Positions 1 to 13,166 of a DNA stretch of 64,000 nucleotides are shown one piece after another. The stretch is from Arctopsyche grandis (lineage: Eukaryota; Arthropoda; Insecta; Trichoptera; Hydropsychidae): assembly GCF_051622035.1 (NCBI RefSeq), contig NC_135356.1:27248839-27312838 (forward strand), read 5' to 3'. The translations under genes and the position numbers were made by a program. The notes below the pieces were generated by a model, which saw nothing but the letters and a program-made list of their open reading frames with translations, did no database searches and had not been told where the DNA came from. Position 1 is the stretch's first letter, and each line of letters starts with the position of its first letter.

Positions 1-1085
1 AATTAAGGAATAGTGTAATATTAAGAAAATATTATGAATTTAACGATTAATGATATACTATGGATCTATGAATGCTACTGTATGTTACTTTTGGGTATCT
101 AATAAAATAATCGCTGCTATGTGCTTTGAAAAAAAAAAGATTTTATTATTTCAAGTATATTTGTTTTGTTTCAAGTATATATATTAAACAAGTATATTTT
201 GGTTTTTAAGTAGTATGCCTTGGGTAAAATTCTTAGAAATTGTTCATCCTATGGAGCGAATCGTTAGAAAGGTCCCCTTTACTTTATTTTGTCTCAAAAA
301 CAATGTGTAACGTTTATTTTTCCGAAAGTTCGTATATTTTTTGATTTCAAGAAAGGTTTTAAATTAATATTTTACTGAATCGGTTAAATCACAAATGATT
401 TTATTTCTCCTATTTTATTTTATTTGCAGACGTCCATTCTCTCACAAAACAACGAATGAGATGGATTTAAACTTCATGTGTAACGAATTCGGTTCAAAAC
501 AAGTTTTAGTTATTTAATATAAATAATAATAAGTCACACAGAGCCATACACATTTTTCTATATTATGTAAACGTGATCAGCGATCGATTATGAGTTCGAA
601 TTTTTGCATGATCTCAAAACTTTTTCTATTGTTATTACGTACATATGTATGTACATAGAAAAAAATTTTCGCCTGCGGCGCTTTTTTCGCTTTTTAGATA
701 ATATTTTTTTATAATTATTTTTTGAAAAATAAGCTTATTTGTTTCATATTTTAAAACTCAATAAGGTGTATGCAAAGAATATTTTCCATTTTTAAACAAG
801 ATTTATTGAAAATTTTTCAATTTGACCAATCTTTGCCTGCCCCTCCCAAGAAAAAGCTGAAATGACGTCCCCGATTGTTTTATACCGAAAGTAAAAACCG
901 CTTTTATGCCGCATTCTTTTATGATGCATTCTATTTACCTAGGACAAGGGTTAAAACGAAATTTACAATGTAATTTATATTTAATTTATGTATGGATCTA
1001 TTTTGCTTTTGCCATTTTTCTTGTACTTAAATTAGTTTATTCCCATTTTTGAATTTTTTTTATCCTTGATTTTTAGCGTGATGGA
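1..1085. other. AT-rich non-coding stretch
   Basis: No coding exon, RNA gene or bounded element was found here. The stretch is A/T-rich with homopolymer runs and short TATGTACATA-type repeats. Confidence 0.6.
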
Positions 1086-1194
1086 AAGAAGAAAATTTTG
1101 TCATATGGGGGGGGGGGGGGACAAATTTTTTTAACCCTGGGTGGGCCCCCTTTGACTCCTGGCATGTACTGATTTCAGTCCCAGTCCGCCACTG
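1086..1194 (-). mobile_element. One end of a hAT-type DNA transposon or MITE
   Basis: Read on the minus strand the sequence starts CAGTGGCGGACTGGGACTG, which resembles the CAGTGGCG-type inverted-repeat ends of many animal hAT elements. It runs into a G-rich tract (C-rich on the minus strand). No partner end was found close by, so this looks like a solo or truncated end. The family assignment rests on the terminal motif only. Confidence 0.4.
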
Positions 1195-1870
1195 CCTATA
1201 ACTATGTATATTTGTATGTTGAATTGGTTAATGCTGCTTCTAATGTTTCTTTCGACCTTCCAAGGGCTAATTTGAGTTTTGTTTCAGTAAAGTTTTTTGA
1301 GGCGCACGCCGACTTAAGTTGCGCCTCAATTAATCACACGGACGATCACGTGAAATCGTAATTAATAATCATCATAATTATAAGACTACACGTGAAGGAC
1401 TCGCGAGTCCTACTTACGGTGCGTTCGCGTGGATAGGTCGTTGGGACGAAACATCGATGCCCTAATCAAGTTCAGACGCAACCCAATGATATATATGTTT
1501 GTAGATAATCGAAAATTATTTGTATGCATCTACCAGATACTCCCAAACTGTTTACTTGTACCATTTGCGGTTCCCAAAACAATACCTCGCAACATCCATG
1601 CGATGTGCTAAAAACATGAAACTAATGATCATATGTATGTACATATGTACACATATGTACATACAAATCAAAAATGCCAGATAACGAATCAAATGTTGAT
1701 TTTTTTTAAATCGGTTTTAAATCTTATTATCTCATCATAAAAATTTAGATTTTTTAAAATTTTAATCGAGTTTTTAATACATTCTAATTTAAATCACTTT
1801 GGCAATAAGAAAGTACGTTCTGATCTCACAGATGTGTTTTGCTTTTGTGTCTCTTTTCATTATTCCGGGC
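1195..1870. other. Non-coding stretch with a short palindrome
   Basis: Nothing coding was recognised. A 16-bp perfect palindrome AGGACTCGCGAGTCCT lies near 1396-1411, and ATATGTACATATGTACAC-like simple repeats lie near 1630-1660. Confidence 0.5.
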
Positions 1871-1877
1871 AAACTTC

Positions 1878-2872
1878 CCTAAGTGCGTTGTATTTTATGC
1901 AACATTTTAGCATTTCATACTCAAGTTTCGCATCCAATAGTCATACCCCAGTTTTAATGACAACATCAGCTCCTTTTTGGCAATAAGGTCAGCCTACCTC
2001 TTGCCCGGGTGTTAAATTTTCTGTATATCCTTGCTAGGAGTCCGTTCTTAAAATAACTCGGTAATTTACTGATAAATCGACAAAACAAATTCGCTGTGTT
2101 TTATCACATTCCTCTACTTTATTTCATCTTCCAGTATAAAAAACATGCAGTACGTAATATGTAGTTAAGTTATAGAATGGATTTACAAGGAAGATTAAGA
2201 TTCTCTGAGTGCCATATTCATTGCCTATTTATTATATTAGCATCAGTTCCTGTTTGACTATAAAGAAATCGTATTTATGGTCAGCCTATCTCTCGCCTGT
2301 TAGTTTCGTTGCTATACACACTTCGTTGTTATACATGAACCGTTTCATACTTCTCTGAATGCATTATATGTACATATGTACGTTATGCAAAAATTGGACG
2401 TTCGATATCCAAGTTTCTCATCATATTTTGCACCAAGATACGTATGGTCAGCCTACTTCTGCATACATATATGTACATATGTTTCGCTGTTCGTAAATGA
2501 ACTTCATAAAATATAAAACAACAGAAAAAAAGCTTTGATCATGATAATTAGACTTAGGCGGCGAGGATGCTGCCATAAAATAACAATAGACCTCTCCATT
2601 GTCCGAGAAAGCAGGAGAGCAAAAAAAAGGTTGATAATAGTAATTGACAATAGTGAACCATTTATTTTAGCCATCGAGCATCGTGTCAAAGATCGGCGGA
2701 TGTAAAGCAAAGATCGGCGGACAAGTTTCTTTTGCCCACAGAAAATGGTTGCGAACTTCACAAAATGAGCTTCATAATACTGGGCATACAAAGTTTCAAA
2801 CTTATCTGAGTGCATTGTACTTTATGCAACATTTCGTCATTTGATGCTCCAGTTTACAAAGGAAAAACTTCT
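1878..2872 (-). mobile_element. Three decayed RTE-type retrotransposon fragments
   Basis: On the minus strand, pieces near 1880-1945, 2330-2440 and 2775-2870 each encode a degraded version of the same peptide stretch. The best preserved read G-M-T-I-G-C-E-T then K-M-L-H-K-I-Q near 1880, and MLHKVQCTQ near 2800. These match the end of the RTE-clade reverse transcriptase (consensus VMTYGxETW...KMLxKVQ), better preserved in the copies at 49, 56.7 and 60.9 kb. Stops and frameshifts break every copy. The motif GGTCAGCCTAC or a one-base variant recurs at about 1988, 2279 and 2446, so the fragments probably arose by local duplication. Confidence 0.6.
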
Positions 2873-3119
2873 CCTCGAGGTAAAGAAGTATTTTAAAAAA
2901 AATTATAGACCTGCTATTGAAACGGGAAAAAAGTGTGACATACCATTTTCTGGAAGGGGGGAGATGGAGGCCAAGATGAAAGGGGAGATGTGGGTGTCGA
3001 TGAGACTTGCAGCTTCCTATAAATACGCGGTCAGTGTTCGCTTCATTGGCGTTTCTGCTGGGACGACTGGCGACACAAAGCGTGCTATGTATATAAAATC
3101 ATTACGTCTAATTAGGCTT

Positions 3120-3490
3120 TGATCGGCCGGGAGTCCTCCAGCGGGAAGTCTTTAATATTCGGGCCTGCTTTAAGTGTCCGAGAGGAGGCTGGGGGTCTAT
3201 GAAGAGGGGGTGGGGGGTGGCTTACACCCTGAGTTACTTCACTCCACCCTCCCTCCCCATCCCCCACTTCTACGTACAACAAAGGAGAGTCCCACCCCAC
3301 GGGCGAGAGTTTTCTACTTCATTAGAGGAGGTAATCGCCTATTCATAACGATAGGCGAATATTGGGGTTGTTGGAAGGGTGGGCTGGTGGGTGTGTTTGT
3401 GTGTGTATGTGTACACCCCCGATCAGAATTAGCACCGCAACCCTTGATAAAATCATTGCCTATTGGGAAGGACGGGCACACGTGGTAATT
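3120..3490. other. GC-rich low-complexity island
   Basis: This block is much richer in G and C than its surroundings, with runs such as GGGGGTGGGGGGTGG and C-rich counterparts. Open frames on both strands arise from the lack of A/T stops and read as low-complexity Pro/Gly/Ser sequence. No domain was recognised. Confidence 0.5.
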
Positions 3491-3639
3491 ATACGATAAT
3501 TATTGGAGAAAAGAGTGGTCCAAAACCATGGCTTCCGAGTTTTTCGTTTTGGTTGGTGCCATTTGAATGTATTTTTGATATGTAAATATGCAAAAAGAAT
3601 TGTCGGAAGATGAGTCTTTCGTAAGGTTTCTGACTGTGA

Positions 3640-4100
3640 CATTTATCAATAGTCCTGAGCAACAAAAAACAATCGTTACTAAGTTTGACCCATTGAATTC
3701 GAATGTGACAATGATTTTTATTGGTTTGATATGTGTTTTGCCATTTGCGGTCTTTAACCCTAAATCCAGTATTTACGTGCTTAAAGTGAGTATTGAAATC
3801 AATAGTCAGATGTTTATACTATTGATTGTGATTTTTTATTGCTTTAAAATACTTATAATTAATTATCTAGCGAATTTTAAAAATAAAAAATATATTTTTT
3901 TTACATATTTTTTCCGTGTAATTATGCATTCATCTATTGGTCCAGTTTCATATTTCACCACGTTTACAAGGACTAGGTTTTAAAGCAATGAACAATTGCA
4001 ATTAATAGAAAAAACATCTTACAATAGATTCCGATACTCGCTTTTGACACAGCAATACTAGACTTTCAGTTAAAGACTGCAAAAGTAAAAAAAGAGCAGT
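3640..4100 (+). repeat. Diverged copy of the foldback repeat at 10.2 kb
   Basis: Stretches such as GAGCAACAAAAAA, TTTGACCCA-TGAATTCGAATG and ATTAATTATCTAGCGAATTT recur in order at 10.2-10.5 kb. The right part (ACACAGCAATACTAGA) matches 10.76 kb. An open frame over 3588-3983 lies inside this repeat and is hydrophobic and AT-driven, so I do not call it a gene. Confidence 0.6.
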
Positions 4101-6400
4101 CACTACGACAGATATATTGTTTGAATCCCTTCATTTATGTACTCCATTGGATATATGATACATATATCTTCATCATATTTTTCAAATACGTGCTTTCACG
4201 CCAATGATCTCGTTATACCAAAGCACACAGTGTATTATAAAAATCTTTTATACCTAATCTAATAGGTACATATGAAGGCAAATTAATTGTATAATTTTTG
4301 ATTTAGCATATGTCGTATAGTATTATATTTATGCGAAAGCTCTCACAGGTGTAGCGAAGCTTTCGGGCAATACCAAAGCGAATAATAGAATGGGCACTTT
4401 CCTAGACTTGGTTCACTTTTATGCCATGTATTTCCGCCGAGAGATTTTGAAGTGGACCGAGTCAAAAGCTTATCGACGAAACTTTATCGCTTTTGTTGAC
4501 AATCGACGATTTTGCTACGAATTTTGTTGAACACTGACAGGTAAAAGTGCGGCAAAACGACAAAGACCGTCTGCTGGGGAGGTGCTCAAACGGTGGTGCG
4601 CGGATCTTCAAAATCACCTCCTATAGACTAACTGCGATATTATTATTTTTGATGTGAAATCATAGCTACACTGAGGAGTTCAAAAACTTAACACTATTAT
4701 GAAGCATTTAATTACTTGACAATAGTCTTTTACATGTGTCAATAAGCCGTCAATACAGCTGTAAAAAAAACTTGTAACGCGGTAAACAATTGAGCTGTCT
4801 GCAAATAACTTATGTGTATTGAAATATTTCGAGCTCTACAATTTTTGATAACAGTAATTTTCATTGTATGAGTAATGTTCACTCCATATATGTATAATAG
4901 GTGATGAACACGTTCATATATAATATAAAATTAGCTTCAAGGGTTGCTGTGCTATATGAAATTTCCTGGAAAAATGAATAATTTCTCTTCTGGAAGCATT
5001 GTGCTCGGTCAACTGGAGAGCATAACAATAGTGTGTACATATGTAATATATCAGAAGGTTGTGATGTATTTTTGATATTATGTACTTGTATACAGGGAGA
5101 TATGAGAGTCTTTTGGACTATATTCAATAGGAGGTGTTGATTAATTTTAATTTAAGAGTAAAATTCATCGTTTCTCTAAAACACCTTTAATAATTATTAA
5201 TTAAAATCTGCTTTACTACTATTTAAAAACCATTTCGAGCAGACTCTTAAACTAGCTTTGCTATCTTAAATAGACCGTTCTATCAACTGATTTAATACTG
5301 GTGTTATTTTTTATAAATAGTGTATAATTTTGGTCCCCAAGCAGATATAAAAAATAGTAATTCATATCACATTAGATACAAGAACTTTTGTGAATTTCCG
5401 CACAATTACCGAGAATCAAGACCGAATCCTTAATAGTTTATGGATAAGTAGATTCAAAGGATTCAGTCACATTTGATTTGCTTAAAAATTTTTTTTGGGA
5501 AGTCTCCGAATATGATCCGATTGATGATCAAATCGTTGTATTACATGTACGCAAAAATCAAAAACAAACTTTTCAAGATACGGGTATAAGAAATTGGGTA
5601 TATTTACATACATATATAAGTATATATAATTACAATTACAATTGTATCACTGTCATACGAGACCGATCAAAAAGGGGAGGCTTACGGAAACATTTGAGAA
5701 GCGATGATTTACGTTTAAGTGGCGCCGACCTCCCTCCGTGCTATTATTGTGCGCGAACACGCCCCAAAACTACACGTATATAAAGCATAAAAGTTTTTTT
5801 TGTTCAAACATAAATCGCCTTTAATATATTTAAACCTATAATTTATTTACGCAAGGAAAACGTTTACAACGTCCTTTTTTAGCGTTCGCACCGAGGGGAG
5901 TAAATCGTCTATTACTCGATTAAAACCGCAGCGGATAACAACCCCTATCGCGGCAAATGGGCATCTCGATTGGATTTTGAATTATTTTTTCCATCTCTAA
6001 GATGCTTCGTGCCTCTTTGATGTTGTGAAATGAAATCTATATTTCTACTATTAGAGAAAAATATATGTATGTATATACATATATATTTCAAAAGTGACAG
6101 CTGGAAGTTAGATTAATTTGTGTAGAAAAGTTAGAGTAGTTGAGTAAACGTATACCTAAGCATATGTGAAATGCAGAACCGATAAGGTTTTATATTTCTC
6201 ATTTATATGTATATTTTTCCGGAAAGAAATCTATTAATCTTACATAGTATGTATGTATGTATGTACATATAATGAAAATGCATTAACTACATGAACCATC
6301 GTTTTGACTAAATTATGTTTAAAGCTTTTACAAAGATAAATAGATTGTTTTTTGGGAAATGTCGACTATTTTTTTCACTATTGTCAATGTATTACATTAT
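4100..6400. other. Non-coding stretch
   Basis: No gene was recognised. A GC-richer patch at about 4330-4620 includes a small hairpin (GAAAGCT...AGCTTTC). Another patch at about 5650-5770 shows no recognisable domain in any frame. Confidence 0.5.
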
Positions 6401-6409
6401 AGTTATATC

Positions 6410-6640
6410 CAGGGCCGATGAGAGGGGAGGGTAAAGTTTCAGGGCCCGGACTACTCGAGGGGCCCTGAAATACGATATAACGATAATACGATATAACAGA
6501 AATCATACCTGTTATATCGTATTTTCTTAGATAGATTTTTCGCATAGTAAAAATACATGTATAAGATCTTTTTTTTTTAGTTTGTCATAGGGCCCGAAAT
6601 AAATTTATCCCAGTGCCCGAGATTTTGCTCGGCGGCCCTG
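6410..6640. mobile_element. Short MITE with CAGGGCCG ends
   Basis: The block starts CAGGGCCGATGAG and ends CTCGGCGGCCCTG, giving imperfect terminal inverted repeats (CAGGGCCG, then a near-match). It carries an internal inverted pair around AATACGATATAACAG. CAGGGCCG-type termini are common in hAT-related MITEs, but the expected 8-bp target duplication is not evident. A partial relative lies at 45.69 kb. Confidence 0.6.
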
Positions 6641-6836
6641 ATTATAGCACATGATAAAAATCACTCTTCAACTCAAAATTTAAAATTTGAGTTTGCCTTA
6701 TGCAAACATAACATAATATAATAAATTTTGCCTGACTACATGTGTGGATATTGAAATATTTAACTCAATCTTAGCTCAACTTAGAGATATTCAATATATG
6801 GCGACGTTATATATGTACATATATACTATATAAATT

Positions 6837-7050
6837 ACTAGTTGTTTTACCCGGCTTCGCTCAGCATTTGTAATATAAACAGCTTAAACATGGCGAATCT
6901 AATAGTAACTATTCATTTGTTTTTTAATTAAATTTATTTGAATCAAAAAAAATATATCGAATCATCGTCATAGAAACTTTTATTTGTTTTCGATGCTACC
7001 AACCAACATTACATACTTACATAGTTCTCTCTTTCGAAATTATATATATT
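6837..7050 (+). repeat. Interspersed repeat starting ACTAGTTGTTTTACCCGGC
   Basis: It is strongly similar to 40942-41170: both share the start, then CTTCGCTCAG, TTTGTAATATAAACAGC, GGCGAATCTAATAGTA and a tail near TTATATATTAGAT. Fragments with ACCCGGCTTCGCTCAG are widespread in insect genomes. I cannot place this one in a class with certainty. A weaker ACCCGGCGTTGCTCAG piece is at 30.39 kb. Confidence 0.65.
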
Positions 7051-7054
7051 AGAT

Positions 7055-8305
7055 TGTTATTTGATTTTGACAACCGGTAAAAATTTCTATATCAGAGAGT
7101 TCACGAACCAACAAAAATAGTTGAGATTTACTGTTCAAGTTTTCAAGGATTTCAATTGTGATTTTTTACTAGTAAGAATCCTTTTCAACTTATACCCAGT
7201 CTCAATCAGGTTAAAGCAAATTTCACCGGAGAATATCAATTATTCTTAATTCCGAAAATTTTCTAGCAATCTTTTTACGGAATCAATTGAAGAAAAAATC
7301 TGGCTTTAATATTATATTATTGATTCTTTGGTGATTTAATTTAAAGTATATTATTTAGATTTTATTTGTCAAAAAGTATAGGAATTTCCGCATACCCGCC
7401 ACCAAAGGCCAAAGTAGTCATGTTGTTGTAAGGATCTTCGTCACTTACATACATACGTAGCATTGCAAATGTACACATTGAATTTAAATGATCCCAAAAC
7501 ACTGAATCTGTCCCATTTCATATCATTTTTTTCCAAATAATTTTCATAGGAAATTTTGACGATTCAAATTTCTATCACTATCACTGAAAAACGTATTGCA
7601 ATGCAGTTAGTTTTCTTTATATGAAGTAGTTAGATGTTTGATATTTGAAAATATTATAGTTAATTGTACCGTATAATTGTAACGAGTCAGCAAAATACTC
7701 CAATACGTAATATAACAGTAACAAATCTGTGTGAGCTAGGCTTTAGACTTTCTCACGACCCGTCAACCTTTCCATACATCAACACGAACGGCCCATTATT
7801 CCGACACAAGCGAAAATTTATTAATACGTACTTACTCACGGAAGTATCAGAGGCTGGTGTTTAAAAGGTTGGTTGGTACGGACTAGCCCTATCAGTTTTG
7901 ACCTTATTAAAATAGGTACCAAGCATTAGACAGACACCGATAGCGGTGTGTAGTTAGTAGGGAGAACTGCGCTTTTTTTTTTTACACCATTCACTCCTGG
8001 ATGTGGTGTTTGTTTGTGCAGGTCCTGTCTCCATGCTCTTCCGGAATAATTAAAGGGGACTTCCATTTCCGTTACGTTTTGTTTGTATGTTTACTTTTGT
8101 CCTTTATGATGTGAAATACATTGTGTTGAATGAATATGTGCAGTGAAATTTTGACGGGTAAATGTATTATAATATACATATGTATGAACATATGAATATA
8201 CATATGTATGATAGCATGTGCAATGAAAATTGTCTTGCACGTAACGTGTTTGAATCTGTTACGATTTTCTTGACGTTCGATTTCAATTTCGTGTTTGGTT
8301 TTGAA
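7055..8305. other. Non-coding stretch
   Basis: No gene or bounded element was recognised. The patch at about 7830-8040 is less AT-rich, but its short open frames have no recognisable product. Confidence 0.45.
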
Positions 8306-8309
8306 GTGT

Positions 8310-8395
8310 AATATATGAAACTTGGAAACTAGATATCAAAATGTTGCAGAAAGTTCAATACACTCAAAGAAGACTGAAAAAGAAACAAATGATAT
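8310..8395 (+). mobile_element. Small RTE retrotransposon fragment
   Basis: One frame reads Y-E-T-W-K-L-D-I-K-M-L-Q-K-V-Q-Y-T-Q, matching the C-terminal RTE stretch seen at 49.1 kb. It is only about 28 codons long, with no flanking similarity. Confidence 0.55.
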
Positions 8396-8399
8396 AGTG

Positions 8400-10225
8400 A
8401 ATTTATTGAAAGGACAATGTTATTAGAATAATGGTATTTGAATGGTACCCAACATTTTGAGAAATATCAAAAGTTATATTGGTGGAAAAAGTAAGGAAAA
8501 TATGTCGGATGAATCTATGTATGTACATACAAAGATAACTTAAAAAAATAATATAAAAAAATAAGCGTGTTGAAGAAACCTTCATCCAGTAGTCTTAGTA
8601 GTCTTAGTAGTATTAAAACGTCTGCAAATGATAATGATATACATGCATATTCAATTGAATGTGTGTTTAACTTTTCTTATTTACTATACTGTCCAAATTA
8701 TAATATAAGCTATTTAGATTATGTACTGTGAGAAGTATATGTAGATGTTAATATAGGGGAGGAAAAATTTTAATTAATTTTGCGAAATTTTATATACCGG
8801 TAGGTGGGGTGGGGTAGTAATAAATATATGAAAACGAAATTACAGAATTTTAAATCAGGGTGTAAATTATAGAGGTTGCCAGTTCAAATCTATAATGTAA
8901 TAATTTAGTTATTTAAATTACATAAACAGGTTTAAAGATTAGGAAGAGAATATAATACATACATATATATTTACTTAAAAGACATTAAGATTTTTTCAGA
9001 GGTTGGCAATTAAAATAAAAATTAAGTTATATAAAAAAAAACTGTTTATTTTATATAACTTGGAATAAAACAAAAATAAATAAAGTTTTTAGGGTTGATA
9101 CATAATTGCTATGAAGCTATACGAATTCTTCTCTTTTGTCTAGTTGGGTCTCACTCTTCAAGAAAAAAATTTCAGAAAATTCATGTAACACCGTCTCGTT
9201 CTTAAATTCTGTCAATAACCCTACTAAGAACTTTCAAATTCTACAACTTTTCCTAGTTAATTTTATTCAAATGAAGTTCACAAGTTCTTTTAAATATATC
9301 CGATAAGATAATACACTCATCCGTAGAGCAAACCCCAGAGATATGCTTCTCATATTCGCCACTAACTTTTCTTGAAAAATCTCACACCTGCTGTTTCAAA
9401 ATATGTAGCTCAATAATGAAATAGAGTTATGATGCGAAATTCATACAAGTGTGTTTTGGATTCGAATGATTTCCGGTTTCGGCTGTATTTATTATTCATC
9501 TTACGCATGCTTGGAAGGTAAAAATAACGAGTTGAGATGCGTTAGATTCGATGAACTTTTTTATTGTAATATTTTATTAAATACGAGGGCGTCGACCGAA
9601 GTTTTCTGAGAAACTTGCGGCGTCGGCAGTGTTAAAGGAAAAGACGCGGAAAAGCGTACGAAAATTCACCTTCGATTTTTTAATGCCGTAAAAATTAAGG
9701 TGCTATTTTTTTCTCTCCCGACAAACGGACAGGTATATATTGAATGGCGAGAAAAAAATTTTTTTGGACCGGAGACTGTAACTGGCGCCTGGGGCTGCGC
9801 CGAAGAGCCTAATAGACCCTCATCATCGGCGCACAGGTATATTTAACATTTGCGAAACTTGATTGCTTTTGGCGACTCGGAGTCCGTGTGGCGCGTCTGT
9901 GGACTCCAGAGTCAACGAGAGGACGAGAAAAAGGACGAACATCGATGTTAGACGCTAATTAAAATCAACTTAGAGGTAGTTCGATTTGTTTGTAGTTGGC
10001 AAATGATGCATTGATGTTGTTAAAATTGAACGAAATTTATTTTGCTTATTACATATGGCAATAATCAGTATAAATATATATAATTGAAACCATTGTAATA
10101 TTATTCATTTCTTTATAATGATTATAAGTACTCTAATTTTCCATGTTCGCAATTTTCGGTGATTGGTTTTATCCTATCACTGAGAAATTTACTGACACGT
10201 ATTGATAACACTGAGCAACAAAAAA
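8400..10225. other. Non-coding stretch with a GC-rich patch
   Basis: Nothing coding was recognised. The part at about 9580-9970 is GC-rich and has CpG-containing words (GGCGTCGGC, GGCGCGTC), but stops occur in all frames. Confidence 0.45.
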
Positions 10226-10229
10226 TCAC

Positions 10230-10925
10230 GTTTTTTTACTTACTGGAGCGGAGACTAATCAATATTTACTACATTTGACCCACTAAATTCGAATGAGACA
10301 ATTATTTTTGTTGGCTTTATGGGATATAGTCATTTACAAAAATACGCAATTTTTGGCTTTTGCAGTCGTTCACTCCAAATCTGGAATTATTGTGCTAAAA
10401 GTAAGTATAAGAATCAATTGCCAAATGTTTTTTGTATTGACTGTAATTTTAGTGCCTTAAAATACTGATTAATTATCTAGCGAATTTCTTAAGTCAAACA
10501 TACATATACTTTTTTTACACATTTTTTTCTCGGGCTATTTATTGTACATATGTATGTACATATATATTACAATTACAAGGATTGATTTTAACCTACTTAA
10601 AATGTATTTAATAAAAATTAATTTAACAAATTAGTATTAAAATTAATAAAAAATATTTTTAACTTTTAAAATTCGCTATATAATTAATCATAAGTATTTA
10701 CAAAAAAATACAAAATAGAAAAAACATTTGAATATAAATTTCAATACTCACCTTTGCCACAGCAATACTAGATATTACGTTAAAGATTTCAAAAGCCAAA
10801 AATCAGTAAGTATTATACATTTTTTTAAACGCTTATATTTCATAAACAAGAGGACACAAAAAAATCATTATCATATTCGAATTAAACGGGTCAAACTTAG
10901 CAAAGATTAAAAAGTCTCCAATCGG
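10230..10925. mobile_element. Foldback element with ~250-bp inverted arms
   Basis: The left arm (about 10240-10520) is repeated in reverse complement by the right arm (about 10670-10920). Examples are TTTGACCCACTAAATTCGAA against TTCGAATTAAACGGGTCAAA, and ATTAATTATCTAGCGAATTT against AAATTCGCTATATAATTAAT. The outer ends carry GGAGACT and AGTCTCC. There is no transposase, so it is probably a non-autonomous foldback or long-TIR MITE. A diverged relative is at 3.64-4.10 kb. Confidence 0.7.
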
Positions 10926-11324
10926 GTAATTTATATGTTGCTAGATTGTAATCGATGATCTTTGTTAATTTATAAAAATCGACTGTATATGTATATTTGT
11001 CCATTCAGCATGTACATATTAGCTAAGATTTAAACATGTACGTTTAAAGAGGGGGGGGGGGGGTAGGCTTATTAAATTACAAAAAAATCTAATAAAAGGG
11101 GCACAATTTTTGGAAATGTAAGCGAGTGAGACTGGTATTCACTCGACCTAAGCATCTCTACCAACTCAAAAAAGAGCATCTTGCACCTTTACATTTTAGG
11201 TCTAACTAATCTTTTACACAATTCTAGTCAACCGTGCATCTCAAATTTCAACATATACATACGATATACACCACTACACAATCCATTTTGATGGGAGAAT
11301 TTCAGTTTCTTTCGGACACCGTGT

Positions 11325-11425
11325 ACCGATAAGGATCAGTCGATAGTGTGCCCTTGACGTTCCTCACGCAACCCCCCAAAACTTTCATACCTTCAATTGT
11401 AAAATGACGTTAACATCGTCGGAGA
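11325..11425 (-). repeat. Copy A of an inverted ~110-bp conserved block
   Basis: The reverse complement of this block matches 16210-16330. Shared words include AAACGTCATTTTACAATTGAA (or a close variant), GGGGTTGCGTGAGG, ACGTCAAGGGC and TTATCGGTAC. Both copies carry TTGAAG followed by GTATGA, a possible splice donor. Confidence 0.7.
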
Positions 11426-11960
11426 GAAGGGGGCGGGGGGAGGGTGGGGGGGGGGAGAGAGACTGTAAGTGAGCTGCTCGATTAGGTAGAGGCTCTTTCC
11501 CTGGCAATGAGAGCACGTTCGTGCCGGGCAAACTTGTCGGTGCCTTATTACCGGTGATGTCACGATACACCCCCCCCCCTCCCATTCCACCCCCCATGTC
11601 AAGTCAGTTGTATCGATTATCACGCGCCGCCCTTCGTGCCAAGCGAGCTCCCATTAACCCTTTCGTCCATCCTGGGGGAGGACTAGGAGTCCCTATGTAT
11701 GTATGTATGTACATGTGCCACTTCCGATTCCACTGCGGTGTATCCTGTGCGACGTTTAAGTCAATTGCCGCTTCTGATTAATGTCGTTAGATACACGCAC
11801 CGGGGAAAGTATGGTGGGTGGGGGGGGAGGGAGGGCAGGGTTGTCATCGTCATCATCATTATCTGGGACGGTGGCTCTCAAAGTGCGATCTGCCAGTTGA
11901 TTTTCGGTTGATCTTTGGAACATTTGCGCATCTGTGATCTGATGATTGGTACCAATGACA
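11426..11960. other. G-rich low-complexity island
   Basis: Runs of G on one strand and C on the other (near 11430-11455, 11570-11590 and 11815-11835) dominate. Short open frames on both strands are Pro/Ser-rich by composition. No domain was recognised. Confidence 0.5.
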
Positions 11961-12307
11961 CATTGGGCCAGAACTAATGTGCTTGATGACTCACCCCTTT
12001 CAAGAGCCATTCGATTATTTAACCTGCTTTCTGGGAGCCTTGATGTTTTTACTGCATCATTCAGTTCTGTCAGGCAGCATATTTTAAATGACTTCTAGCT
12101 ACATACATATTTACACATGTTGTTTTCATTTTGTAATTTTATTATTTAGCATAATGTGTATGTATGTTGGTTTTATCATTATTACATATGTATGCTATTT
12201 TTTATTTTTTTATATATATGAGTAATTTATTTTTATTTATGTGCTTATGTGTATATGCATGTATAATGTTTGTATGTATATGGATGTATGTATTGTATGT
12301 GTATGTG

Positions 12308-12563
<256 letters not shown>

Positions 12564-12768
12564 GTATGTATATGTGAATATATATGTGTAGGTGTGTATG
12601 TATGTATATGTTTATATGTGTATTTTTATATTTATGTATGAATAATGTGTATTTGTGTATATATGGATGGTGTACATATATGTTTATATAATTGTCTTTG
12701 GCCAGGAAGGCGCATTATGTTTACCTGTTAGGCCTTCTTGGTGTAAATTAAATAAAAAATAAAATATA

Positions 12769-13012
12769 CCAGCAGCATAGCTCGGTGGTTAATCTTCTGC
12801 TTAGCGTCGAGAGGCGCCGGGTACGATCCCATGAGCTGACCTCGATTGAAAATAATTTTTCTGAGTATATCTGTAGTGCTGCTGGTCAGACCTGGATATT
12901 TGTGACTCCAGGTCGATCGTTTCCTATCAGAGTTTGGCAATTTTTTCAGATTTCATTGTTGAAACGGTTCCCGGTAAAATTGGCCAAATATCCTACCTAC
13001 CTACTATGTCAC
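12769..13012 (+). mobile_element. tRNA-derived SINE, nearly full length
   Basis: The head starts CCAGCAGCATAGCTCGGTGG, with a Pol III A-box-like TAGCTCGGTGG and a B-box-like GGGTACGATCCC about 40 bp later. The body carries GTGCTGCTGGTCAGACCTGG and CCTATCAGAGTTTGGCAA. The same body occurs at 19.74 (reverse), 43.17, 44.21 (reverse) and 44.48 kb. The tRNA-like head is not a functional tRNA. Confidence 0.8.
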
Positions 13013-13166
13013 CACTATTTGAGATTGATTAATGTAGAATTCATAGATGACTTTTTAGTAAGGGACTAAACAGGAAAATTTTTAGTACTAAGACTAATCA
13101 AACAGGCCTAAATTAAATAAATTTATTGGACTTCATGTGAACCTGTCATTTTATTTTCATTTTTAA

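Noticed and set aside
2990..3070. CTATAAATA followed by TCAGTG, possible core promoter
   Set aside because: The TATA-to-initiator distance (about 16 bp to TCAGTG) is too short, and no coding exon follows. TATA-like words are common here by composition.
3588..3983. 131-codon open frame
   Set aside because: It lies inside a repeat also found at 10.2 kb, where the frame is broken. The peptide is AT-driven and hydrophobic.
12769..12850. Possible tRNA gene
   Set aside because: A- and B-box-like sequences are present, but the body is a repeated SINE and no cloverleaf with paired acceptor arms follows.
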